A stretch of DNA of 64,000 nucleotides from Catellatospora methionotrophica (lineage in GTDB: Bacteria > Actinomycetota > Actinomycetes > Mycobacteriales > Micromonosporaceae), in assembly GCF_011297335.1 (NCBI RefSeq), contig NZ_JAAOTJ010000001.1:868001-932000 (forward strand). Reading direction: 5' to 3'. Below the pieces are notes generated by a model. It was not told where the DNA came from, searched no databases, and was given only the letters and a program-made list of their open reading frames with translations. The position numbers and the translations under genes are program-made. Below are positions 36,878 to 43,579 of this stretch, in pieces; the stretch's first letter is position 1, and each line of letters starts with the position of its first letter.

Positions 36878-39675
36878 AGCAGGTACTCGGCGGCGACGCG
36901 GTCCTTCAGGTCGCCCTCGTCGCCCCGGCTGAGCTTGTCCAGCAGCATGGTGGCGAAGCGTTCGCGGTTGCCGTCCCCGTACGACCGTGACAGGTCCCAG
37001 GCCGACCGCAGATCGGCCGCCATCTGGCTGCGCTGCCCCAGCCGCTGGTGCGCCGCGGCGCGCCACACCAGTGCCTGCCAGCTGTGATGGTGGGCCGAGG
37101 TGGCCCGGCACCGGGCGAGCGCGTCGGTCAGCCTGCCCACGGCGCGCAGATCGCTGCCGCGCAGGCAGTCGGTGATGCCCATCGCGGCCAGGGTGATCGC
37201 CTCGCCGGTGAGGTCCCGCTCGGCCTGGCGGACCGCCAGCGCCTGCTCGAACGAACTCTCCGCCTCCGCGTAACGACCCAGGCGGCACAGGACCTCCCCG
37301 GCCTCGTGCAGCGCGTGGCCCGCCGCCAGCCGCAGGCCGTGCCGGTCGTACAGCGCCGCGCCGTCCCGCAGCCGGGCCAGTCCCGACTCAAGGTCACCCG
37401 AGCGGACCAGTGTCCGGCCCAGCGCCGTGAGGCAGTCGGCGACGCCGTGCTCGTCGCCGAAACGGCGCCGCAGCTCGCCCGCCCGCTCCAGATAGGAGAC
37501 GGCCTGGGCGAACGTGCCGCGGGCCCGGCAGACGGCGGCGAGGCACACCATCGCCTCCGCCTCGGCATGCCAGGCGGCATCACGCACGGCGACGGCCCGC
37601 GACAGCTGGGCGAGTTCGTCCAGGTCGTCCCAGCTGTCGTCGGCCGCGAGGTACTGGTGCAGGCAGGAGAGCAACAGCGGCACGAAGCGGGCGACGGCGG
37701 CGCGCTCGTCGGCCACCTGGCGCGCCAGCGTCAGCAGGTTGGCCCGCTCCTGATCCAGCCACGCCGTCGCCGCTGGCGCGTCGGCGAACTCCAGCCGTGG
37801 GACGGTCTCGAAGAACCCGTCGTCGCGGGCCGGCCGGAACGCGGGCTGTACCAGTTCCCAGGCCCGGCGCACCGTGCAGAGATAGAAGCACAGCAGGCGG
37901 TGCAGCGCCTCGGGACGGCCCGCGACGGCGAGGTCCCCGGCGAACAGCCGGACCAGGTCGCCGATCCGGAACCGGCCGGGCCCGGTCTGCTCGACCAGGC
38001 GCTGCTCGATCAGCTGGTCGAAGGCCGTCGCCGCCTGAGCCGATGACAGGTCGCCCAGGGCGGCGACCGCGGTGAGCGTGAACTCGTCGATGCGGACCAG
38101 GCCGAGCAGACCGAGCAGGGTCGCGGCGTCGCCGCCGACCGCACGGAAGCTCAGCTCGACGCTGGAGCGCACGGCCAGATCGCCGCATGCGAGCGTATCG
38201 AGCCGGGTCCGCTCGTCGGACAGCTGCCGGACCAGTTCGCCGATGCTCCACAGCGGCCGGGCGGCCAGACGGGCGCCGGCGATGCGCAGGGCGAGCGGCA
38301 ATCGGTCGCAGAGCACCGTCAGGCGCGCGGTCTCCGTCGGCTCGGCCGCGATCCGCTCGGGTCCGCAGACCGCCGCCAGCAGCTGCGCCGCGGCTTGCTC
38401 GGTGAGGCGGTTCACCTCGATGTGCACGGCGCGGTCGATCGTCGCGAGCATCCGCCGACTGGTGATCATGACGACGGTGCCGCCCCCGCCGACCAGCAGT
38501 GGACGGACCTGCTCCGCGCTGGTCGCGTTGTCCAGCAGCACGAGCATCCGGCGCTGCACCACGAAGGACCGGTAGCGCGCCGACGCCTCCGCCTCGCTCT
38601 GCGGCATCTGATCGGCCGGTACGCCGAGCGTCCGGATGACCCGTCGCAGCACGTCCACCGGAGCTTGCGGCTGCCCGCCGGGGCCGCTCAGGTCCACATA
38701 GATCTGGCCGTCGGGAAACGACGGTGCGATCTGGTGGGCGACATGGACCGCGAGCGCCGACTTGCCGACGCCGCCGGCGCCGTAGAAGGCGATGGTCGCC
38801 ACGTCCGCCAGCGCCCCCGTCGCCATCGCGACCTCCCGGTCCCGGCCCACCAGGCGCGCCACGTCCGAGGGGAGCTCCCGCGGGCGGATCTCCGCCCCGT
38901 CGGCGACCCTCGGCTCCGGCAGCAGCGCCGGGTCGCGGCTGAGCACAGCCTGGTAGAGGGCGGACAGCTCCGAGCCGGGGTCGACGCCGAGATCGCGGAC
39001 GAGCGCGGAGCGGGCCTGCTCATAGGCGTCCAGGGCACCGGCGATGTCGCCGGTACGGTAAAGGCAGACGATGAGCTGCTGCCAGAACTGCTCCCGGAGC
39101 GGGTGCTCGTAGGTGAGCTGCCGTAGTTCCGGGATGAGCTGCGCGTTCTCGCCGAGCTGCTGCCGGGCCGCGACCAGCTCCTCGATGACGGTGAGCCGCT
39201 GCTGGTCCAGCCCGGCCAGGCGCGTCGCGAGCAGGCCGGACCGGCAGGTGTCCTCGCCGGCAGCGCCCCGCCATCGCGCCAGCGCCTCCCGGAAGGCGCC
39301 GACCGCCTGCCGCAGCTCACCACGGCCCATCGCGGCCCGCCCGGCCGCCGCGCGCTGGGTGAAGACGGTGACATCGAGCTCATCGTCGGCCGCCGTCAGC
39401 AGATAGCCGGGCGGGCGACCGGCGAGCCGGCTGTCACCGCTGCCGTCGGTCAGCGTCAGGCGCAGCTGCGAGGCGTAGGTGCGGATGTTCGCGACGGCCG
39501 AGGTGGGCGGATCACGTTCCCACAGGGTCGCGATGAGGCGGTTCACGGAGACGACACGGTTGGCGTCGAGCAGCAGCGAGGCGAGCAGCATCCGCTGTTT
39601 GACGGAGCCCGCGGCGACGGCGACCCCGTCGCGTCTGAGTTCCAGCGGGCCGAGCAGGCAGAACTCCCAACCCAT
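36874..39675 (-). CDS. AfsR/SARP-type regulator with NB-ARC and TPR domains
   Basis: A 933-aa regulator. It has a winged helix (MGWEFCLLGPLELRRDGVAV start, then VNRLIATLWERDPPTSAVANIR), a BTAD region ending YEQARSALVRDLGVDPGSEL, a shorter linker, an NB-ARC domain with P-loop YGAGGVGKSA near 300, and TPR-like helices. GGGAGG lies 5 bases before the ATG. It follows the S26 peptidase gene by 33 bases on the same strand, so the two probably form one operon read from the repeat-containing promoter at 40237-40268. That makes it the best candidate to bind the TGTAT repeats and to activate its own operon together with tlpA-ABC. Confidence 0.87.
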   Translation of the reverse strand: MGWEFCLLGPLELRRDGVAVAAGSVKQRMLLASLLLDANRVVSVNRLIATLWERDPPTSAVANIRTYASQLRLTLTDGSGDSRLAGRPPGYLLTAADDELDVTVFTQRAAAGRAAMGRGELRQAVGAFREALARWRGAAGEDTCRSGLLATRLAGLDQQRLTVIEELVAARQQLGENAQLIPELRQLTYEHPLREQFWQQLIVCLYRTGDIAGALDAYEQARSALVRDLGVDPGSELSALYQAVLSRDPALLPEPRVADGAEIRPRELPSDVARLVGRDREVAMATGALADVATIAFYGAGGVGKSALAVHVAHQIAPSFPDGQIYVDLSGPGGQPQAPVDVLRRVIRTLGVPADQMPQSEAEASARYRSFVVQRRMLVLLDNATSAEQVRPLLVGGGGTVVMITSRRMLATIDRAVHIEVNRLTEQAAAQLLAAVCGPERIAAEPTETARLTVLCDRLPLALRIAGARLAARPLWSIGELVRQLSDERTRLDTLACGDLAVRSSVELSFRAVGGDAATLLGLLGLVRIDEFTLTAVAALGDLSSAQAATAFDQLIEQRLVEQTGPGRFRIGDLVRLFAGDLAVAGRPEALHRLLCFYLCTVRRAWELVQPAFRPARDDGFFETVPRLEFADAPAATAWLDQERANLLTLARQVADERAAVARFVPLLLSCLHQYLAADDSWDDLDELAQLSRAVAVRDAAWHAEAEAMVCLAAVCRARGTFAQAVSYLERAGELRRRFGDEHGVADCLTALGRTLVRSGDLESGLARLRDGAALYDRHGLRLAAGHALHEAGEVLCRLGRYAEAESSFEQALAVRQAERDLTGEAITLAAMGITDCLRGSDLRAVGRLTDALARCRATSAHHHSWQALVWRAAAHQRLGQRSQMAADLRSAWDLSRSYGDGNRERFATMLLDKLSRGDEGDLKDRVAAEYLL

Positions 39676-39708
39676 TCACGCCTCCCGATCCCGTCGCCGA
39701 TGTCGATG

Positions 39709-40230
39709 CTAGGCGTGCGGTGGCACGGCGGGTTCCAGCCGCTTGACCACCAGACCCCACAGCTGCTCGTCGGTGAAGTAGCCGCAGGTTCGGGAGTCGA
39801 AGCTGAGCTCGGCGTTGTCGCCGACCGCGACGAACCGGCCGGGGGGCACCGCCTGCTCGGCGGTGTGGCGCAGCGCTTCCACCGTGTCCCGCGGCACCTC
39901 GTCGCCCGGGACGGCGACCACCCGTTTGATCAGCCATGCGCCGGTCGCGTCGGCCCAGGCGTCATCGGCGACGACGGCGGACTTCGCCACGCCCGGCACG
40001 GTCCAGGTGGCGCTTTCGGCCAGCGACGGGCGCGCCACCATGACCACGTCGCCGCTGCGTACGCCGGCAAGGGCGGTGCGGCGCACGAGCACGCGGTCGC
40101 CCGGGTGCAGCGCCGGAGCCATGCTCTGGCCGTGGACCGTCACCACGGTCAGCCGCCCGCGCATCCGCCGGATCACCAGCACGACGCAGACGGTGGCGAT
40201 CAACAATCCGGCAACGGCGACGGTCCACAT
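39709..40230 (-). CDS. S26-family (type I) signal peptidase
   Basis: A 173-aa serine/lysine protease anchored by one N-terminal helix (about 2-21) with its active site outside the membrane. The nucleophile is Ser36 in VHGQSMAPALHPGD and the general base Lys102 in LIKRVVAVPGDEV. The late motif GDNAELSFDSRTCGYF matches the family box GDN..SxDSR. It is shorter than housekeeping LepB. Upstream in-frame ATGs exist at 40254 and 40269, but both lie inside the TGTAT direct repeat. The ATG at 40230 sits 6 bases after the -10, exactly as in the thioredoxin gene, so I chose it and predict a leaderless message. It is divergent from the Cys/Tyr-rich peptide gene, whose AAAA-C junction is a possible cleavage site. 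Confidence 0.85.
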   Translation of the reverse strand: MWTVAVAGLLIATVCVVLVIRRMRGRLTVVTVHGQSMAPALHPGDRVLVRRTALAGVRSGDVVMVARPSLAESATWTVPGVAKSAVVADDAWADATGAWLIKRVVAVPGDEVPRDTVEALRHTAEQAVPPGRFVAVGDNAELSFDSRTCGYFTDEQLWGLVVKRLEPAVPPHA

Positions 40231-40236
40231 TGGCCA

Positions 40237-40268
40237 AGCATGCCGCCGCGACATACAAAGCGGATACA
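40237..40268 (-). promoter_or_regulatory. SARP-type promoter of the signal peptidase/SARP operon
   Basis: Read on the minus strand: TGTATCC (40268-40262), 4 bases, TGTATGT (40257-40251), 8 bases, a -10-like CATGCT (40242-40237), 6 bases, then ATG at 40230. Every spacing equals that of the thioredoxin promoter. The repeat lies in the gap to the divergent peptide gene, so a bound SARP could act on both sides. Confidence 0.6.
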
Positions 40269-40346
40269 TTCCTGGATGCGTAGCGCGATCGGGCGGTTCG
40301 TGTACACCGCGGCGTTAGCGTCGGCTACCCGAAGAAAGGAGCTTCA

Positions 40347-40559
40347 ATGATCAAGCTGATCGAGCGTATCAGTGACCGCATGACCGCATTCGTCGTGCCG
40401 AAGGCCGACGCGGCAGCGGCGTGCCCGCCGTGTTACGTGACCGGCTGCTACTGCAGCGGGACACGGACGCAGGGTTACCGCTACTGCTACGCCTACGACG
40501 GGTACAACTGCTACAAGGTCTACAACGGCTGCGCGAGCAACTACTACAACTGCAACTGA
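40347..40559 (+). CDS. Small Cys/Tyr-rich peptide precursor (putative)
   Basis: A 70-aa peptide that I do not recognise. Residues 1-25 (starting MIKLIERISDRMTAFVVPKA) form a charged, weakly hydrophobic leader ending in DAAAA, which contains an A-x-A-type cut site just before the first Cys. Residues 26-70 hold 8 Cys (26, 29, 34, 36, 47, 55, 62, 69) and 11 Tyr but no Met, Trp or Phe. The even Cys count allows four disulfides. A strong AAAGGAG lies 5 bases before the ATG, and a hairpin follows the stop. The flanking S26 peptidase, thioredoxin-like protein and ABC exporter suggest export, leader removal and disulfide formation. No RiPP-modifying enzyme (LanM, YcaO, radical SAM) is visible, so crosslinks beyond disulfides are not indicated. 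It could be a structural surface peptide rather than an antibiotic. Confidence 0.8.
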   Translation: MIKLIERISDRMTAFVVPKADAAAACPPCYVTGCYCSGTRTQGYRYCYAYDGYNCYKVYNGCASNYYNCN

Positions 40560-40569
40560 CGTAGGCACG

Positions 40570-40603
40570 GCGTGGTGGCGGCGTGTACTCCGCCCCACCA
40601 CGC
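40570..40603 (+). terminator. Hairpin after the peptide gene
   Basis: GCGTGGTGG pairs with CCACCACGC (9 bases), extended by CGG/CCG after a small bulge, beginning 11 bases past the peptide stop. A likely terminator that keeps the peptide gene a single-gene transcript. Confidence 0.55.
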
Positions 40604-40616
40604 TGCCCGCATACCT

Positions 40617-40631
40617 GTGACCCGGGGTCAC
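40617..40631. promoter_or_regulatory. Palindrome upstream of a SARP gene
   Basis: GTGACCC-G-GGGTCAC is a perfect 7-1-7 palindrome, about 65 bases upstream of the -35 of the next gene. It could be an operator for an unidentified dimeric regulator; no function is shown. Confidence 0.3.
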
Positions 40632-40696
40632 CCGCGGCACGTGCCTGTTCGCCTTACCACCCACCCGCAGTCCGAACTGGACCACAGCCGTTGCGC

Positions 40697-40725
40697 TTGC
40701 CGCAGCGACGGGGTGTGCATAGGGT
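40697..40725 (+). promoter_or_regulatory. Candidate promoter of the SARP gene at 40760
   Basis: TTGCCG (40697-40702) and TAGGGT (40720-40725) are separated by 17 bases. The predicted start lies about 28 bases before the TTG codon, leaving room for its GGGGAGGA ribosome site. Confidence 0.5.
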
Positions 40726-40759
40726 GTGGCGGTCAGTGACGGCGCGGGGAGGACGGACC

Positions 40760-43537
40760 TTGCGGTTTGGCATTCTCGGCCCGGTCGAGGCGTTCACCGG
40801 CGACCACACCGTCACCCTCGGCCAGCCGCGACACCGGGCCCTGCTGGCATACCTGCTCCTGCACCCGCACCGCGTCACCACCATCGACCAGCTCATCGGC
40901 GCCCTGTGGGGCGATGACGCACCCACCTCGGCACGCGACCAGATCCACGTCGCCGTGTCCGCGCTACGCCGATCCCTGCGCGCACTGCCCGCCGACACCG
41001 CCGTCCTCACCACCGCGGGCGGCTACCGGCTCACCCTCGACGGCGCCACCGTCGACGCGCACCTGTTCACCGACACCGTCGCCACCGCCAGGCAGGCCAC
41101 CGCCGCCGGGGCGCACGCCCGCGCCGCCGGGCTGCTGACCGACGCGCTGGCACTGTGGCGCGGCGAGGCGCTGGCCGATGTACGGGCCGCGTTCGCCGCC
41201 ACAGCCCGCCAGCGGCTGAAAGACCACCGCCTCGACGCCGAAGAGCAGCTCGCCGACGCCGAACTCGCCCGAGGCCGCCCCGAGCAGGCGATCAGGCTGC
41301 TCAGCGACCTCGTCGAGCTGCGCCCCTCGCGCGAGCGGCTCGCCGGACGGCTGATGCTGGCGCTGCACGGCTGCGGGCGCACCGCCGAGGCGATGCAGGT
41401 CTACGAGAACCTGCGCCGCCACCTGGCCCAGGAGTACGGCACCGACCCGGGTCCGGCCGTGCGGCAGGTGCATCTGCAACTGCTGCGCGGCACGCTGCGC
41501 GCCTCACCGCCGCCGGCCGGTCCGGACCGCACCGCCCGGGTCGTGCCCCGCCAGCTGCCCGCCGCCCCGGCCGTATTCGCGGGCCGCCGCCGCGAATGGG
41601 CCCAGCTCGACGGGGTCCTCGCCGCCATGCGCCCGCGCACACCCGCCGTCGTCGCCGTCGTCGGCACCGCCGGCGTCGGCAAGACCGCACTAGCCCTGAA
41701 CTGGGCGCACAGCGTCGCCGACCGGTTCCCCGACGGGCAGCTCTACCTGAACCTGCGCGGGTTCGACGGCCGCCGGCCGATGGGCACCGCCGAGGCCGTG
41801 CGGACCCTCATCGACGCCGTCGCCGAAGACGTCCACCAGATCCCCGAGCGTCTCGACGCGCAGATCGGCCTGCTGCGCAGCCTGCTCGCCGAACGCAGCG
41901 TGCTGCTCGTGCTGGACAACGTCCGCGACGCCGAGCAGGCCCGGCCGCTGCTGCCCGGATCGGCCGCCAGCCTGACCGTGGTCACCAGCCGCAACCAGCT
42001 GCCGGGGCTGGTCGCGGCCGAAGGCGCCGAACCGGTGCTGCTCGACCTGCTGTCGGCCGCCGAAGCGCGCGAACTGCTGGGCACGCGCCTAGGCCCGCGT
42101 CGCGTCGCCGAGGCCGGTGCCGCTGTCGACGCCATCGTGCAGGCGTGTGCCCGGCTGCCGCTGGCGTTGACGATCGTGGCCGCCCGCGCGGCGACCTACC
42201 CTGACCTTGCGCTGTCGAGGCTGGCCGACGAGCTGCGCCCGGCCCGCCACGGGCTCGACCCGTTCGCCGGTCCCGACACCGAGGCCGGTATCCGGGCCGC
42301 GTTCCGCTGGTCGTACCAGGCCCTGTCCGCGTCCGGGGCCGCGCTGTTCCGGCTGCTGGGGCTGCATCCGGGCCCGGATGTGGCAGCACCGGCGGCGGCC
42401 AGCCTGGCAGCAGTGCCGCTGCGGGCGGCGCGACTGCTGCTGGTCGAGCTGGTCCACGCCAACCTGCTGGCAGAGCACGCCCCCGGCCGGTGGTCGATGC
42501 ACGACCTGCTGCGCACGTTCGCCGCGGAGCTCGCCGAGGAGTCACTGCCCGAGCAGGAGCAGGCGCAGGCCGTACGGCGGCTGGTCGACCACCTGCTGCA
42601 CACCGCGCACGCCGCCGACACCGTGCTGCAGCCGTTCCGCAAGCCGACCGCCCTTGCCCCGGCGCCCGACGGCGTGACCGTCCACCCCGTCAGCGACATG
42701 GACGAGGCCCTGGCCTGGTTCGACGGGGAACGCGCGGCGCTACTGGCGGCGGTCGACCGGGCCGCCGAGGCGGGCTGGGACGAGCAGGCGTGGCTGCTGG
42801 CCTGGTCGCTGGAGACGTACCTGGACCGGCGCGCCCGCTGGCGGGAGTGGCACGACTCGCAGCTGCCGGCGCTGGCGGCGGCGCAGCGCCACGGCAGTCC
42901 GTCGATGCGGGCCAGCTCCCACCGCGGCCTGGCGACCGCGCTGAGCAAGATGGGCCGCCACGACGAGGCCTACGGCCACCACCAGCAGGGGCTGGCGCTG
43001 TCCACCGCGATCGGCGACGGCCAGGGCGCCGCCCGCTCGCTGCGCAGCATCGCCTTCCTGCTGGAGGAGCAGGGCAGGCACGACGAGGCCCTGACTCACG
43101 CCCGCGAGGCGGTGGCCGTGTCCGACTCGCTGGGCGACGCGATGTCGGCCGCCCGCGCCCGCAACCTCGTCGGCTGGCTGCACGCGCAGCTCGGCGACCA
43201 CCAGCAGGCCTTGGCGCACTGCCAGCGGGCCGCACGTGAGCTGGACGCGATGGGCAACCGCAACGCGCTCGCGCACACCCTGGACAGCCTCGGCTTCATC
43301 CACCGCTGCCGGGGTGAGGCGGAGCTGGCCGTGTCCTACTACCTGCAGGCGGTGCGGCTGTACCGGGAGACGGGCCACCGCTACGGCGAGGCCGAGAGCC
43401 TGATCCGGCTCGGCGAGACCCATCAGGCGGTCGGCGCGACCGAGGCCTGCGCCCAGGCGTGGGAGGCGGCCTCGGCGATCCTGGACGACCTGCCCAACGC
43501 GGTGGCGGCGCAGCTGCGCGATTCCATACCCATCTGA
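40760..43537 (+). CDS. AfsR/SARP-type regulator with NB-ARC and TPR domains
   Basis: A 925-aa regulator: winged helix (FGILGPVEAFTGDHTVTLGQ), BTAD region ending NLRRHLAQEYGTDPGPAV, NB-ARC domain with P-loop VGTAGVGKTALALNWAH near 300, and a TPR array toward the end. It is the closest of the four regulators to the one at 2341 in the NB-ARC section (both read NWAH/HWAH and RFPDGQLYLNL), suggesting related origin. The start is TTG, supported by GGGGAGGA 7 bases upstream; homology begins exactly there, although the frame is open further. It is transcribed alone and converges on the hydrolase gene. No target can be named. Confidence 0.85.
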   Translation: MRFGILGPVEAFTGDHTVTLGQPRHRALLAYLLLHPHRVTTIDQLIGALWGDDAPTSARDQIHVAVSALRRSLRALPADTAVLTTAGGYRLTLDGATVDAHLFTDTVATARQATAAGAHARAAGLLTDALALWRGEALADVRAAFAATARQRLKDHRLDAEEQLADAELARGRPEQAIRLLSDLVELRPSRERLAGRLMLALHGCGRTAEAMQVYENLRRHLAQEYGTDPGPAVRQVHLQLLRGTLRASPPPAGPDRTARVVPRQLPAAPAVFAGRRREWAQLDGVLAAMRPRTPAVVAVVGTAGVGKTALALNWAHSVADRFPDGQLYLNLRGFDGRRPMGTAEAVRTLIDAVAEDVHQIPERLDAQIGLLRSLLAERSVLLVLDNVRDAEQARPLLPGSAASLTVVTSRNQLPGLVAAEGAEPVLLDLLSAAEARELLGTRLGPRRVAEAGAAVDAIVQACARLPLALTIVAARAATYPDLALSRLADELRPARHGLDPFAGPDTEAGIRAAFRWSYQALSASGAALFRLLGLHPGPDVAAPAAASLAAVPLRAARLLLVELVHANLLAEHAPGRWSMHDLLRTFAAELAEESLPEQEQAQAVRRLVDHLLHTAHAADTVLQPFRKPTALAPAPDGVTVHPVSDMDEALAWFDGERAALLAAVDRAAEAGWDEQAWLLAWSLETYLDRRARWREWHDSQLPALAAAQRHGSPSMRASSHRGLATALSKMGRHDEAYGHHQQGLALSTAIGDGQGAARSLRSIAFLLEEQGRHDEALTHAREAVAVSDSLGDAMSAARARNLVGWLHAQLGDHQQALAHCQRAARELDAMGNRNALAHTLDSLGFIHRCRGEAELAVSYYLQAVRLYRETGHRYGEAESLIRLGETHQAVGATEACAQAWEAASAILDDLPNAVAAQLRDSIPI

Positions 43538-43538
43538 G

Positions 43539-43576
43539 CTGCGGGGGCGGGTGCGGGACCGGACCCGCCCCCGCAG
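43539..43576. terminator. Bidirectional terminator hairpin
   Basis: A perfect 14-base stem (CTGCGGGGGCGGGT with ACCCGCCCCCGCAG) and 10-base loop fill the 42-base gap between two converging genes, so it can end transcription from both sides. Confidence 0.8.
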
Positions 43577-43579
43577 GGC

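Noticed and set aside
40347-40559. Lanthipeptide or lasso precursor
   Set aside because: No LanB/LanM, lasso cyclase or B1/B2 protein in the neighbourhood, and the core has only four Ser/Thr and no lasso-type ring acceptor pattern.
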